Source: Gloeocapsopsis dulcis (GTDB lineage Bacteria > Cyanobacteriota > Cyanobacteriia > Cyanobacteriales > Chroococcidiopsidaceae). Taken from it: a stretch of 64,000 bases of DNA. Location of the stretch: NCBI RefSeq assembly GCF_032163395.1, contig NZ_CP119968.1, positions 1,907,501 to 1,971,500 of the forward strand. Direction: 5' to 3'. How positions within the stretch are numbered: position 1 is the first letter of the stretch; each line of letters starts with the position of its first letter. The position numbers and the translations under genes were made by a program. The notes beneath the pieces are model-generated. The model made no database searches. It was given only the letters and a program-made list of their open reading frames with translations, and had not been told where the DNA came from. Below are positions 46,697-56,852 of this stretch, in pieces.

Positions 46697-46803
46697 GTTA
46701 TGAGTGTTGAGTGTTGAGCTTAAGAGAGTTATGAGTTCTTAGTGTTGAGTTTTGAGTTAAGAAACTCTTCAATTCAAAATTCAAAACTCAAAATTCAAAA
46801 CTC
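46697..46803. repeat. Heptamer repeat tract, copy 3, running into the end of carA
   Basis: GAGTGTTGAGTGTTGAGC, then GTTGAGTTTTGAGTTAAG, then CAAAATTCAAAACTCAAAA. The last units overlap the final codons and the TGA of carA (46795-46797). Confidence 0.75.
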
Positions 46804-47949
46804 TTTAGGTTTTGCCTCGCGCATTAACTTGACAAATTGCTCAAATAGATAGTCAGCATCATGTGGTCCAGGGCTAGCTTCTGGGTGATACTGCACCGAA
46901 AATAAAGGCAGTGACTTGTGTCGTAGTCCAGCAACAGTCGAATCATTAAGATTGAGATGAGTGATCTCAATATCAGCATCAGGTAATGAATCAGCGTCGA
47001 TCGCAAAACTATGGTTTTGGCTGGTGATTTCTACACGTTGCTTGAGACCGGCAGGTTGATTAAGACCGCGATGCCCAAACTTGAGTTTAAATGTTTCTGC
47101 ACCGAGAGCTTGACCTAGAATTTGATGCCCCATACAGATGCCAAACATTGGTTTTTGGCTGGCTAGCAGTGCTTTTGTTGTTTCAATTCCTTCTGTCACC
47201 GCTGCGGGATCGCCAGGGCCATTAGAGAGAAAAATTCCGTCAGGGTTGTATTTTAAGATTTCTTCAGCTGGAGTATTCACAGGAACGACAACAATCCGAC
47301 AGCCGTAACTTGCTAAGCGACGGAGGATATTTCGCTTGACACCAAAGTCAATCGCAACTACTGTCAAAGGTTCTGCAGCATTTTCTGGAGTAACAGGCTT
47401 AAATTCCCAGATCGCGGTGGTGGGATCAGACCATTCGTAAACATTAGCAGTTGTGACTTCACGCACCAAATTCAACCCTTTCATGCTGGGAGCTGCCGTC
47501 ACTTGCTCAATTAGCTCAGATTCATCAAGAATTTCAGTGGAAATACCTCCATTCATAGCACCAAAAGCTCGGATTTTGCGGGTCAGAGCGCGGGTGTCGA
47601 TGCCATATATACCTGGAATATTATGCTGCTTAAGATAATCTGGCAAGCTATCAGTTGAGCGCCAATTACTAGGCTTGTTGCAGATATTACGAGCTATGGC
47701 ACCTCGGATCTGTGGTCGATCGGATTCTTCATCTTCTGGATTGACACCAGTATTGCCCAGTTCCGGATAAGTAAAGATGACAATTTGACCGCAGTAACTC
47801 GGATCTGTTAAGACTTCTTGATAGCCTGTCATTCCTGTATTAAAAACAACTTCTCCTATTGTGGTTTCAGAGGCACCAAAAGAAAAACCACGATAAGCAG
47901 TTCCATCTGCAAGGACAAGCAGCGCTGGTTTAGCGTCAAATAGCGACAT
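46795..47949 (-). CDS. carA: Carbamoyl-phosphate synthase small subunit (glutaminase)
   Basis: 384 residues from ATG at 47947-47949 (a TTG two codons earlier is unlikely). The N-terminal domain has [12 protein letters not shown] and [21 protein letters not shown]; the class I amidotransferase domain has the nucleophile in [19 protein letters not shown], and the His-Glu pair in [20 protein letters not shown]. It supplies ammonia from glutamine to CarB for arginine and pyrimidine synthesis. The last codons (KEF and stop) fall inside a heptamer repeat tract. Confidence 0.97.
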   Translation of the reverse strand: MSLFDAKPALLVLADGTAYRGFSFGASETTIGEVVFNTGMTGYQEVLTDPSYCGQIVIFTYPELGNTGVNPEDEESDRPQIRGAIARNICNKPSNWRSTDSLPDYLKQHNIPGIYGIDTRALTRKIRAFGAMNGGISTEILDESELIEQVTAAPSMKGLNLVREVTTANVYEWSDPTTAIWEFKPVTPENAAEPLTVVAIDFGVKRNILRRLASYGCRIVVVPVNTPAEEILKYNPDGIFLSNGPGDPAAVTEGIETTKALLASQKPMFGICMGHQILGQALGAETFKLKFGHRGLNQPAGLKQRVEITSQNHSFAIDADSLPDADIEITHLNLNDSTVAGLRHKSLPLFSVQYHPEASPGPHDADYLFEQFVKLMREAKPKEF

Positions 47950-48065
47950 AAGCAATTAATCTCAAGGCTGGCTGGCATCAGGGTAATTATGCCACGAGTC
48001 AATTATGACTGGGCATTGCTATGTAAGAATGCGATCGCATTTCCTCAACTTAAGCTCCTAAATGA

Positions 48066-48365
48066 CTACTTTCCGCTGTAGTAAAAGGCAATTTCTTTGT
48101 CTTTAAGTGGAGCAAAATCGGCATCAATCAGCATTTGATTAAGTTCTTCTGGGGAAATATGCTTCGCACCAATTCGGACAATTCGCGATCTCATTGTATT
48201 AGAAACACCGCTACGCTGCCTACCTGCTTCTAGTGCCATGACTTGGTGATACAGTTCTAATTTGGCGGGAGGAATGGGAGTTCCATCAAAGTCAATTCCG
48301 GATGCGATCGCTACATCAACTGCATCTGCACCTGTAGTTTGATTCATCGAATTTTGAGAAGTCAT
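48066..48365 (-). CDS. DUF4090-like cyanobacterial protein
   Basis: 99 residues. It contains ADAVDVAIASGIDFDGTPIPPAKLELYHQVMALE, then RQRSGVSNTMRSRIVRIGAKH and LNQMLIDADFAPLKDKEIAFYY, which I recognise as a conserved cyanobacterial/plastid small protein (DUF4090-like, not certain). No function known to me. ATG at 48363-48365; it faces the gene at 48521 divergently. Confidence 0.65.
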   Translation of the reverse strand: MTSQNSMNQTTGADAVDVAIASGIDFDGTPIPPAKLELYHQVMALEAGRQRSGVSNTMRSRIVRIGAKHISPEELNQMLIDADFAPLKDKEIAFYYSGK

Positions 48366-48520
48366 GATGATTGCTGTAACACTCTACGGTTGCATTTTAT
48401 CAGGAGCGATCGCTCTTGCTATAAACTACTGCTGTACTCAGCAAATCGTAGTTTATTACTTTTTTCTGAGCAGGCAAACCATGGGACATCAAACAAACTT
48501 AACGTGGATTTTTCACAAAA

Positions 48521-48988
48521 TTGAGTACACAAACACTTGCCACTGCTAAAGCTTTTGATCTAACCTCTAGCCAAATAGACACCCTCACCATAGTTTTTTC
48601 CATGACTGATTCCTACGTTCCCGATCCACAAAACCGCTCTCTACAAAAAGCAATGACTAACAGGCTAGTAGATGAGTATTTCGATTATTCCGAAAGTTGG
48701 CTCAGAGCTATCTTGAGAATGTGTATTTTTTCTCTAACTCAACTTGGTGGCAAAACTGCATTGCTGATAGAGTGTCCTAATCAAGCAGTTGCTAAACGCC
48801 TGAGTCGCAAAACTTATCCCTTAGAGCAGTTTATGGAATACTTTTCTTCAAGTTACCCCGCGAGTGGGCGTGTTTTAATCTGCTATCAAGATAGTTCTCT
48901 TGCTACTTGGCGGTGTTTTGATACAGAAAGCAATAGTTGGAAAACATGGGAAAACTTACAAATTCCTACAGCATCTGCAGATGGATAG
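48521..48988 (+). CDS. Conserved hypothetical protein, start uncertain
   Basis: 155 residues from a TTG at 48521 or 128 from an ATG at 48602; neither has a clear ribosome-binding site. The body is alpha/beta (MTDSYVPDPQNRSLQKAM, LRAILRMCIFSLTQLGG, KTALLIECPNQAVAKRLSRK, SGRVLICYQDSSLATWRCFD). There are no membrane helices or known motifs. Codon use is like the neighbours, and a bidirectional hairpin follows, so the gene is probably real. Function unknown. Confidence 0.6.
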   Translation: MSTQTLATAKAFDLTSSQIDTLTIVFSMTDSYVPDPQNRSLQKAMTNRLVDEYFDYSESWLRAILRMCIFSLTQLGGKTALLIECPNQAVAKRLSRKTYPLEQFMEYFSSSYPASGRVLICYQDSSLATWRCFDTESNSWKTWENLQIPTASADG

Positions 48989-49046
48989 ATTGTTTAATTT
49001 AATAATTAGAATGTTACATATTGAAAATAAAAATACTACATATACA

Positions 49047-49074
49047 GCCGAGTAAATTGGACGATTTACTCGGC
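49047..49074. terminator. Bidirectional terminator between convergent genes
   Basis: GCCGAGTAAAT and ATTTACTCGGC form a perfect 11-bp stem with a 6-base loop, followed by TTAATTT on the plus strand. It lies between the stops of the genes at 48988 (plus) and 49096 (minus). Confidence 0.75.
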
Positions 49075-49095
49075 TTAATTTAAAAGCTTGCTCAA

Positions 49096-49701
49096 TTAGT
49101 TATTTTTAGCTTGAGAAGAGGTATAAGTAGCTTGGTAATGACTTAATTGCTGATTTTGAGCAGCAGTGCTAATTTCTGCTAATAATTGACTAACTTGCTC
49201 TTGAGTCAACGGCTGTTCTATTAGTTGCTGGTGCTTTGCTATTGTCAACAGTTGTTCTAATTCTTCTACCGATAGGGCGGCAACCTCAGTTTCAGAATCA
49301 GCCTGACTGCACGCAGCTACTTTTAGTATGACTAATATTAAAAACCGCTTTAATGCTGCTTTTTGAGTAGCATTTAACTCTATTTCATTAGCAAATAACT
49401 CTACTTCAGCTAACTCATCTTTAACAGTTACCTGCTTGCCATTAATTTTGGCAGTTCCTAAAATGCCAAGGATTCCACCTAAAAGCGTTCCTATGTACAA
49501 TCCTGTAGTGCCACCTTGCCAAATCGCCCCTGGTGCTACCCAAGCATGACATACGGTTTCTAAGCCCCAAGGTTGAGCTTGGCATTTTTGACTTTGGACT
49601 CTCAAGCTGATTTGACTACCAATATAAGCGCTAACAATTCCGGACGTCAGTGCTACAAATGTACAAACGATAATTCGTTTTGGTTGCCAAAATCCTTTCA
49701 T
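49096..49701 (-). CDS. Membrane protein coupled to ppc, function unknown
   Basis: 201 residues. The N-terminal third has two hydrophobic segments (IIVCTFVALTSGIVSAYIGSQ and GTTGLYIGTLLGGILGILGTA) separated by a cysteine-bearing loop (SQKCQAQPWGLETVCHAW), possibly a disulfide outside. The rest is soluble and helical, with Glu/Gln-rich heptads. Its ATG overlaps the ppc TGA by one base (TGATG), which implies translational coupling. No known family recognised. Confidence 0.65.
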   Translation of the reverse strand: MKGFWQPKRIIVCTFVALTSGIVSAYIGSQISLRVQSQKCQAQPWGLETVCHAWVAPGAIWQGGTTGLYIGTLLGGILGILGTAKINGKQVTVKDELAEVELFANEIELNATQKAALKRFLILVILKVAACSQADSETEVAALSVEELEQLLTIAKHQQLIEQPLTQEQVSQLLAEISTAAQNQQLSHYQATYTSSQAKNN

Positions 49702-52700
49702 CAGCCAGTGTTACGCATGCCAGCAGCAATGCCATTAATTGTAAGCAACGCTCCACGTAGCAGTTCACCTTTACTGTAACGCGAGTGAATCACGCCTGAT
49801 GTTGTATTAGTGCATTGCCGCAGTCGCTTGAGCAAAGAAACTTGTAAAAAGCCTAAAGGCACAATTGTTCCATTACGTAATTGGACAGACTTTTGCAAAA
49901 TCGGATCGCCATCCAAAAGGCGTTTGTGACCAGTGATCGTTGAAACTAAGTCTCGCGTGAGGTAAAATTCTTTGGCAATTTGCTCAAATAGTCTTTCAAA
50001 GCGAGCTAAGTCTTCAGGTTGTGAGAGTTCCTGAACGTAGTGCTTTGCCATTTGAATATCTACTTTTGCCAAAGTCATTTCTACTTTAGAAATCGCCATT
50101 TTAAAGAAAGGCCATTTGAGGTAGAAGTAGCGCAGCAGCTTGAGGTGTTCTTCAGGTTCTTCATTGACGAACTCCTGTAAAGCAGTACCTACGCCGTACC
50201 ATGCTGGTAGAAGAAAACGGCTTTGTGTCCAGCTAAATACCCAAGGAATGGCACGTAACGAACTGAGATCTTTTTTACCACCCTGGCGTCGAGCCGGTCG
50301 AGAACTAATCTGGAGTTGGCTAATTTCATCTATGGGCGTAACTTGATGGAAAAAGTCAATAAAGTCTGGTTGCTCGTAGATTAAAGCGCGATAGTGACTA
50401 CGCGATCGCGCTGCGAGTTCTTCAATGATTTCGTTCCAAGGTTGAATATTATCAAATCCAGTCCGTAACAAGCTTGCTTGTACAACTGCAGTTGTAATGG
50501 TTTCTAGATTATAAACAGCAAGTTCTGGTAAAGAATATTTTGATGCCAAAACTTCTCCCTGCTCAGTAATCTTAATTCTGCCGTTGATACTATGACCAGG
50601 CTGTGCCAAAATCGCTTCATAAGCTGGCCCACCTCCACGACCAACTGAACCACCTCGTCCGTGGAAAATCCGCAACTGCAAACCAAACTCTTCTGCAATT
50701 TGCTGCAATGCTTTTTGGGCTTTATGAATTTCCCAATTACTGCTTAAAAATCCCGAATCTTTATTACTGTCAGAATATCCCAACATGACTTCTTGGAGAT
50801 TTAGTGTCAGTGTTGAAGGAGGGGGCGGTGGTGCTGTTGTAGTATCTTCTGTTTGTGACGGCTGTTGATATCCACCTGCAAGTAATGCACGGTACAAAGG
50901 CAATTCAAACAATTGTTGCATTACCCTTGGTGCTCTAAGTAAATCTTCAACAGTTTCAAATAAAGGCACAACTTGCAGCGTACTTGTGCCTGTTGCGGGA
51001 TCGTATAATCCGGCTTCTTTGGCGAGGAGTAACACTTCTAGCAGGTCACTTACTTCATGACTCATGCTAATAATGTATGTTTGACAGACACTCGAACCAA
51101 ATTCTTGCTGAAGCGATCGCACGACTCTAAATGTTTCAATAACTTCCGCCGTCTGAGGACTAAAAGGTAACTCTGCTGGGATCAAAGGACGACGGGTTTG
51201 TAGTTCTGAAACTAACCATGCAACACGTTCTGCTTCTGATAACTCTTGGTATGAGCGAGGTGTGATTTGCAGATATTGTAAAATTTCATGCAATACATCA
51301 GCATGGCGCGAAGATTCTTGCCGAATGTCAAGATGTGCCAAGTTGAAGTCATAAATTTCTACTTGACAAATCAAATTTTCCAATTCGCGACAACTTAAGC
51401 CTGTTGCTTCTAAATTTCGTTGAATAAGACGTAATTCTGCTAGAAACTCAGCACTATAGCGGTAGATGCCTCGCGAATCACTTTCTGGTTCGATAATTTC
51501 GCGTTGGCGTAAATCTCTGTTGTATAAACGACTATTGCGATCGCGTGTATTTTCTAAACGCTTGAGTAGATAAGATAGTTTGAGACGATACGGCTCTTGT
51601 CGGTAACGCAGTGCTAGTGCCTCATAAACTTCACTCATTTGGGATTGATCTTGTTCCAGCGATTCAAGTAATTCTGGTAAGACATCACTCCAGTGGAGCG
51701 ATAAGCTTAGTAAGTCAATCAGATGCTTCACTGACTGAATATACTTTTCTAGCACCATTTGACGCTGATAGCATGCTGTTTGCCAAGTCACTTGAGAAGT
51801 TACAGAAGGATTGCCATCGCGATCTGCTCCTACCCACGAGCCAAACTTACAGAAATTATGGTTTGGTGCATTGAGTCGGGGAAAAGAACTTGACAGTGCA
51901 TGTTTAAAGCGTTGATGAAGTTGCGGAATCTCATTAAATAAGACTTCCTTAAAGTAGTGCAATGCATACTCTACTTCGTCCAACACTGTGGGCTTAAATT
52001 GATGTAATTCATCTGTTCGCCACCACAGACGAATTTCCTCAGTTAATTGTTCGCGTAACTGGGTAGCTTCCCAGGAGGTTGCTTTATTAAGAAATCCTTG
52101 CTTTTCCTCTAATTGGTCTAATCTTTGTAACAACTTTGCCATGCGTCGCTGTTTTTCACGAATTGTTGGACGCACGATTTCAGTCGGGTGAGCAGTAAAG
52201 ACCATTCTGACATCCAGTTGATTAATCAAACGCTGGATTTGCTGAGGTGGTACGTTCTGCTCTTTTAAATAAGGAAACAAAGCATGAAAAGTACTATGTT
52301 TTTGCTCTTCTGGCTGAATTGCTTGCCAGCTTTTTTCGAGCATTTCTGCTCCAGGTTGTCCATTAAGCGTGTTTTCCAGTCCTACCGGCTGCTCATCTAC
52401 TGGATTTAGGGTTTGTTTGCTAATGCTATTATGCTGCGACGAACGAGCAAGTTGTAGTTGCTGCTCGTAGTGCTGCTCAACAATATTAATCAGTTGAAAA
52501 TACAAAGCAAAAGCGCGTGCAGATCTGATCGCTTCATTCAGATCGAGCTGCGCAATTAACTTAGTTACTTCTGTCGCTTGGTCATTTGTCGCTTGTCCTT
52601 CTGGCGAACATAGGTCACGTAGTTGGTTTAAAAGATTAACCAAGTCTTGACCACAATCTTGCCGCAGAACAGACTCCCACAAGTCCTCCACCAGTTGGAG

Positions 52701-52778
52701 GCGTTGCCGGAGAAACAAATCTAAAGCCGAAGGCACAGTCAATGCCTCATCAGAGGAGAGGTGGATGAGCGAACTCAT
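49701..52778 (-). CDS. ppc: Phosphoenolpyruvate carboxylase
   Basis: 1025 residues, the usual size in cyanobacteria. Active-site pieces are in order: [18 protein letters not shown] (catalytic His), [58 protein letters not shown], and the C-terminal [12 protein letters not shown] that closes the site. A Gln/Asn-rich insertion lies at about 110-165. It makes oxaloacetate from PEP and bicarbonate. Its stop overlaps the start of the following membrane-protein gene. Confidence 0.98.
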   Translation of the reverse strand: MSSLIHLSSDEALTVPSALDLFLRQRLQLVEDLWESVLRQDCGQDLVNLLNQLRDLCSPEGQATNDQATEVTKLIAQLDLNEAIRSARAFALYFQLINIVEQHYEQQLQLARSSQHNSISKQTLNPVDEQPVGLENTLNGQPGAEMLEKSWQAIQPEEQKHSTFHALFPYLKEQNVPPQQIQRLINQLDVRMVFTAHPTEIVRPTIREKQRRMAKLLQRLDQLEEKQGFLNKATSWEATQLREQLTEEIRLWWRTDELHQFKPTVLDEVEYALHYFKEVLFNEIPQLHQRFKHALSSSFPRLNAPNHNFCKFGSWVGADRDGNPSVTSQVTWQTACYQRQMVLEKYIQSVKHLIDLLSLSLHWSDVLPELLESLEQDQSQMSEVYEALALRYRQEPYRLKLSYLLKRLENTRDRNSRLYNRDLRQREIIEPESDSRGIYRYSAEFLAELRLIQRNLEATGLSCRELENLICQVEIYDFNLAHLDIRQESSRHADVLHEILQYLQITPRSYQELSEAERVAWLVSELQTRRPLIPAELPFSPQTAEVIETFRVVRSLQQEFGSSVCQTYIISMSHEVSDLLEVLLLAKEAGLYDPATGTSTLQVVPLFETVEDLLRAPRVMQQLFELPLYRALLAGGYQQPSQTEDTTTAPPPPPSTLTLNLQEVMLGYSDSNKDSGFLSSNWEIHKAQKALQQIAEEFGLQLRIFHGRGGSVGRGGGPAYEAILAQPGHSINGRIKITEQGEVLASKYSLPELAVYNLETITTAVVQASLLRTGFDNIQPWNEIIEELAARSRSHYRALIYEQPDFIDFFHQVTPIDEISQLQISSRPARRQGGKKDLSSLRAIPWVFSWTQSRFLLPAWYGVGTALQEFVNEEPEEHLKLLRYFYLKWPFFKMAISKVEMTLAKVDIQMAKHYVQELSQPEDLARFERLFEQIAKEFYLTRDLVSTITGHKRLLDGDPILQKSVQLRNGTIVPLGFLQVSLLKRLRQCTNTTSGVIHSRYSKGELLRGALLTINGIAAGMRNTG

Positions 52779-52867
52779 AGTGTCTGTTCAATTTTAAAGC
52801 CAGGAATATAAATAATTTTATGGGTTAAATTCCCCTCAAGTAGTTGCACAAACAACAAACTTTGGAA

Positions 52868-53116
52868 TTAACTTATGCGCTCATTAATTTGGTGTGTTTT
52901 TTGTGGCTCTGGAAAAGGTAGTATTGGCAGGCGATCGCCGCGTAAAATTTCCTCTGTAGATTGTCCAATAGACTCAATTAATTCTGAGTAGGCTCTGATA
53001 CCTAACATTGCCAATAGCACTGGTCCAGTGCCAATTTGTAACAAAACTTGAGGACTGAGACTAAAAAAGACTAAGTCTATCTCCTGTTGCTTCTTACCCT
53101 GATTCTCAAGTGTCAT
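52868..53116 (-). CDS. Small conserved hypothetical protein
   Basis: 82 residues. A central mildly hydrophobic helix (SLSPQVLLQIGTGPVLLAMLGIRAYSEL) is followed by a polar region with GDRLPILPFPEPQ. I recall nothing definite about it. It lies between ppc and the second psbA and may be the first gene of a unit with ppc (89 bp gap). ATG at 53114-53116. Confidence 0.55.
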   Translation of the reverse strand: MTLENQGKKQQEIDLVFFSLSPQVLLQIGTGPVLLAMLGIRAYSELIESIGQSTEEILRGDRLPILPFPEPQKTHQINERIS

Positions 53117-53411
53117 TTTTGCTTGTATCCACTCAATGAATTTAATTTAAAGTGTTTTTACACTTTTAGTAAGGTTTTATGTTGCGTTCAACTTAACTGT
53201 GGCACGCCCGTCTTGGCTAGCGAACGCAGCAGGTATCCCAGCGCCATATCTAGCAATGGTCAATGTAGTTAGGTCATACAAAACCTAGAACATATTAAGC
53301 CACTAACTTTTGCCCCTGACCTCTGCTATAAGTTGAAGTTTTACTTAATATTTAACAAATTAACTCTTTGGATATAGATTAAACCAGGTAAAGTAATGTA
53401 AATTATAAATA
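53117..53411. other. psbA (second copy) upstream region
   Basis: About 295 bp. TATAAA at 53405-53410 could be a -10, but no good -35 is seen at the right distance. No gene. Confidence 0.4.
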
Positions 53412-53432
53412 CAGGCAAAGCTAATTTGCCTG
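53412..53432 (+). promoter_or_regulatory. Hairpin in the psbA leader
   Basis: CAGGCAAA pairs exactly with TTTGCCTG around a 5-base loop, ending 50 bases before the psbA ATG. psbA leaders in cyanobacteria carry such hairpins that affect mRNA stability. Confidence 0.5.
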
Positions 53433-53482
53433 ATTATTCTTTGATAACTCGTTTTGTAGTTACAGAAAGCAATCATAGAAAA

Positions 53483-54562
53483 ATGACAACAACTCTACAA
53501 AGACGCGAAAGCGCATCATTGTGGGAGCGGTTTTGCAACTGGGTAACATCAACAGATAACCGGCTATACGTAGGCTGGTTTGGCGTGTTAATGATCCCAA
53601 CGCTACTAGCAGCAACAACCTGCTTCATCATCGCCTTCATAGCAGCCCCCGTAGACATCGACGGCATCCGCGAACCAGTAGCAGGTTCATTAATCTACGG
53701 CAACAACATCATCAGTGGAGCAGTAGTACCATCATCAAACGCGATCGGACTACACTTCTACCCAATTTGGGAAGCAGCATCATTAGATGAGTGGCTCTAC
53801 AACGGTGGACCATATCAATTAGTGATCTTCCACTTTTTGATTGGAGTATTCTGCTACATGGGAAGAGAGTGGGAATTATCCTACCGCCTAGGTATGCGGC
53901 CGTGGATTGCCGTAGCCTACTCAGCACCCGTTGCAGCAGCAACAGCAGTATTCTTGATCTACCCAATTGGACAAGGTTCATTCAGCGATGGCATGCCATT
54001 GGGAATCAGCGGCACATTCAACTTCATGTTAGTGTTCCAAGCAGAGCACAACATCCTGATGCACCCATTCCACCAGTTAGGAGTAGCAGGGGTATTCGGT
54101 GGGGCACTGTTCAGTGCGATGCACGGTTCATTGGTAACAAGCTCGTTAGTGCGTGAAACAAGCGAAAGCGAAAGCCAAAACTACGGCTACAAATTTGGAC
54201 AAGAAGAAGAAACATACAACATCGTAGCGGCACACGGTTACTTTGGACGTCTGATCTTCCAATATGCCAGCTTCAACAACAGCCGTGCGTTACACTTCTT
54301 CTTAGCAGCATGGCCAGTAGTGGGCATTTGGTTCACATCGTTGGGCATCAGCACGATGGCGTTCAACCTCAACGGGTTCAACTTCAACCAATCAGTGATT
54401 GACTCGCAAGGTCGCGTGATTGGCACTTGGGCAGATGTACTCAACCGCGCTAACTTGGGGATGGAAGTGATGCACGAGCGCAATGCTCACAACTTCCCAC
54501 TCGACTTGGCTGCGGGAGATGCAATTCCTGTTGCTCTGACTGCTCCTAGCATCAACGGTTAA
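53483..54562 (+). CDS. psbA: Photosystem II D1 protein, second copy, canonical QB site
   Basis: 359 residues from ATG 53483; the open frame extends 19 codons upstream but D1 starts [10 protein letters not shown]. Contrary to the first copy, the DE loop is normal ([22 protein letters not shown]), so Ser264 and Phe265 are present. Ligands Asp170, Glu189, His332, Glu333, His337, Asp342 and the C-terminal Ala344 are in place, and Glu130 indicates the high-light form. One codon is missing: the conserved AAPPVDIDG reads AAPVDIDG, so a proline (56 or 57) next to Asp59/Asp61 is lost. A terminator follows. Confidence 0.97.
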   Translation: MTTTLQRRESASLWERFCNWVTSTDNRLYVGWFGVLMIPTLLAATTCFIIAFIAAPVDIDGIREPVAGSLIYGNNIISGAVVPSSNAIGLHFYPIWEAASLDEWLYNGGPYQLVIFHFLIGVFCYMGREWELSYRLGMRPWIAVAYSAPVAAATAVFLIYPIGQGSFSDGMPLGISGTFNFMLVFQAEHNILMHPFHQLGVAGVFGGALFSAMHGSLVTSSLVRETSESESQNYGYKFGQEEETYNIVAAHGYFGRLIFQYASFNNSRALHFFLAAWPVVGIWFTSLGISTMAFNLNGFNFNQSVIDSQGRVIGTWADVLNRANLGMEVMHERNAHNFPLDLAAGDAIPVALTAPSING

Positions 54563-54580
54563 GATTTAAGCCTGAAGCTT

Positions 54581-54611
54581 AAAGCGCCCCCGATAAAGGA
54601 GGCGCTTTTTG
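54581..54611 (+). terminator. Terminator of the second psbA
   Basis: AAGCGCC pairs with GGCGCTT (12-base loop) followed by TTTG, 20 bases after the psbA stop. Confidence 0.8.
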
Positions 54612-54689
54612 TTGTTAATACAACTATTTAGGTGCTAGAGGTTCTCCAGAATAGTTAGGATATTTGTAGAGTAATTAAGGAGAACAACA

Positions 54690-55286
54690 ACGGTTTACGC
54701 ACGTCCTTTAGCGCGTTTAATTGAGCAACTACAGCGCTTACCTGGAGTTGGTCCCAAAACTGCCCAGCGCTTGGCATTACACATTTTAAAAAGACCCGAT
54801 GCTGAGGTACAAGCTTTGGCGCAAGCCTTGATTGATGCCAAACAGCAAGTAGGCTTGTGTTCAGTTTGTTTTCACTTGTCAGCAGAGCCAGTATGTGAAA
54901 TTTGTCGCAATACGAATCGTGACGATCATACTATTTGTGTTGTAAGTGATTCTCGCGATGTCATTGCTTTAGAGAAAACGAGAGAGTATCACGGCAAGTA
55001 CCACGTATTAGGTGGTGTGATTTCTCCCATGGATGGAATTGGACCAGAACAGTTAACAATTCAATCGTTAGTTCGGCGAGTTAGTCAGCATAAACCTAAA
55101 GAAATCATTCTGGCTATTAGCCCTAGTGTTGAAGGGGAGACTACTACTTTATATTTGGGTCAGCTATTAAAGCCATTTACTCGGGTGACGCGAATTGCTT
55201 TTGGTTTACCTGTAGGTGGTGATTTGGAGTATGCAGATGAAGTAACTCTTGCAAGAGCACTCGAAGGTAGACGAGAGCTAGATTAA
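54690..55286 (+). CDS. recR: Recombination mediator RecR, with an apparent ACG start
   Basis: 198 residues if it starts at ACG 54690-54692. The frame contains the full family N-terminus [20 protein letters not shown] followed by [12 protein letters not shown] (helix-hairpin-helix), but no ATG, GTG or TTG exists between the upstream stop (54672-54674) and a TTG at 54771 inside that motif. AAGGAG at 54677-54682 lies seven bases before ACG. The rest is standard: the four-cysteine zinc finger ([16 protein letters not shown]), the TOPRIM domain ([14 protein letters not shown]) and the [17 protein letters not shown] end. It works with RecF/RecO to load RecA. Length agrees with the family. Confidence 0.9.
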   Translation, partial: TVYARPLARLIEQLQRLPGVGPKTAQRLALHILKRPDAEVQALAQALIDAKQQVGLCSVCFHLSAEPVCEICRNTNRDDHTICVVSDSRDVIALEKTREYHGKYHVLGGVISPMDGIGPEQLTIQSLVRRVSQHKPKEIILAISPSVEGETTTLYLGQLLKPFTRVTRIAFGLPVGGDLEYADEVTLARALEGRRELD

Positions 55287-55320
55287 AAGTAAATTCGAAT
55301 ATTTTTTATTTTTTTGTGGG

Positions 55321-55352
55321 TGCTTCTACATTGTTAGAGCATCATTTTTTTT
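55321..55352 (+). terminator. Terminator of recR
   Basis: TGCTTCTA and TAGAGCA form an almost complete stem (one bulge), then eight T after ATCA. Confidence 0.65.
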
Positions 55353-55700
55353 ACTGAACGTTACCAGACTTAGCAATTTATAGGTGAAGTCACAGGCAAA
55401 CCTTATAGAAAGTTCAATGCAATATAGATAGTCTCTATAAAATTTGCGTAAAAAAGACAAACCTACGTAAAAAAACTGATTTCCTCTACTCCAGAATTAA
55501 GGATACTGTAAATGTCAGTAGTACTTAATTTAAAAGTTGATTTAGCTAAAACTGGTATGTTTTTTTCACAAATTTCCGTAACGGTGACAAATTAAACTTT
55601 TGAGGCAGTGAGGGCTTTTTCTTGCAATCTTTTGAGACAATGCCAAGCATAATTTAAACCGTGATTATTGGGGAGTTGGAGTGTTACTTCTTTACGATTC
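55353..55700. other. Intergenic region before the HD-GYP regulator gene
   Basis: About 350 bp, AT-rich. I find no gene or hairpin of note. The exact start of the next gene within its right end is uncertain. Confidence 0.4.
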
Positions 55701-56708
55701 ATGATCTCTACGTTGTACATAGCAAAAAGTTCTCTAGTGAGCCATTTTGATTTAGAACCACCAAAAATTTTGGTAGTTGACGACCATGCAGCAAGCCGGA
55801 TGACTGCAGTTGCTCTTCTGGCAGTAGAAGGATACGAAGTTTTGGAAGCAGACAGTGGTGTTAAAGCACTAGAACTAGTGACACGAAGTCAGCCAGATTT
55901 AGTCTTGCTCGATGTGATGATGCCAGGAATAGATGGCTTTGAAGTTTGCCGTCAACTCAAGCAAGATGAACAAACTCGCTTGATTCCTGTCATTTTTATT
56001 ACTGCTTTGAGTGATAGGCGATCGCGTATTAGCGGAATCGAAGCTGGGGGAGATGACTTTCTGACGAAACCTTTTGATCGGCTAGAATTAGCAGCTCGGG
56101 TCAAATCGCTTGTACGACAAAAAAGCTTAAATGAAGACTTAGATCATGCAGAACAAGTCTTGTTTTCTATTGCTCAGGCAATAGAAAGTCGAGATCCCAA
56201 TACAGGTAATCATTGTCAAAGATTAGTGGAATTGAGTAAAGCTTTTGGAGGATATCTCCAGCTTTCGCGAACACAAATGCGTCATTTGCAGTGGGGAAGT
56301 TATCTGCATGATATTGGTAAAGTCGGAATTCCTGATGCGGTACTGCTCAAGCCAGGAAAATTAACGCCAGAAGAATGGGAGATCATGCGCCAGCACGTTC
56401 TGATCGGTGAAAAGATTTGTTTGCCTTTACGGACGATGCATGGTGTCATTCCCATCATTCGCTATCATCATGAGCGTTGGGATGGTTCTGGCTATCCTGA
56501 TGCTTTAGTAGGAGATGCGATTCCGTATTTGGTTCAGGTGTTTCAAATGATTGATATTTATGATGCCCTGACTAGCGAACGTCCTTATAAACGAGCTTTA
56601 TCGAGCGCAGAAGCACTGCAAGTCATGGAAGAGGAAACAACAAAAGGTTGGCGCAATCCTGAACTTGTTCAGCAGTTTACTGAGTTTATTCGTAGTTTTT
56701 CTAATTGA
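55701..56708 (+). CDS. Response regulator with HD-GYP domain
   Basis: 335 residues from ATG 55701; TTG at 55668 and GTG at 55737 are alternatives and no ribosome-binding site settles it. Receiver domain (about 20-135) with the acidic pair VVDDHA, phosphorylatable Asp in VLLDVMMPG and Lys in LTKPFD. The output domain (about 160-335) has the HD pair LHDIGKVGIPD and the HHERWDGSGYPD block with the GYP triad, so it probably hydrolyses cyclic-di-GMP. No kinase gene is near. Confidence 0.9.
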   Translation: MISTLYIAKSSLVSHFDLEPPKILVVDDHAASRMTAVALLAVEGYEVLEADSGVKALELVTRSQPDLVLLDVMMPGIDGFEVCRQLKQDEQTRLIPVIFITALSDRRSRISGIEAGGDDFLTKPFDRLELAARVKSLVRQKSLNEDLDHAEQVLFSIAQAIESRDPNTGNHCQRLVELSKAFGGYLQLSRTQMRHLQWGSYLHDIGKVGIPDAVLLKPGKLTPEEWEIMRQHVLIGEKICLPLRTMHGVIPIIRYHHERWDGSGYPDALVGDAIPYLVQVFQMIDIYDALTSERPYKRALSSAEALQVMEEETTKGWRNPELVQQFTEFIRSFSN

Positions 56709-56852
56709 ACTACGAAAAAAGTGTTGATTGACGATAGATGTAGCTCAAGAAGACTTAATATCAAGCAGCGCCTTAAGCAATTAGCTGATATCATTAACCC
56801 GACGTATAAAATTTATAAGCTGGTGCTCATAGCCAAAGCTCGATAGCCCATT

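Noticed and set aside
46697-46803. CRISPR array
   Set aside because: The units are 7 bases with no unique spacers; it is a tandem heptamer tract. No CRISPR array or cas gene is present in the window.
53712-54483. Open frames antisense or in other frames within the second psbA
   Set aside because: They shadow a conserved gene and differ from those in the first psbA, so they are not conserved as protein.
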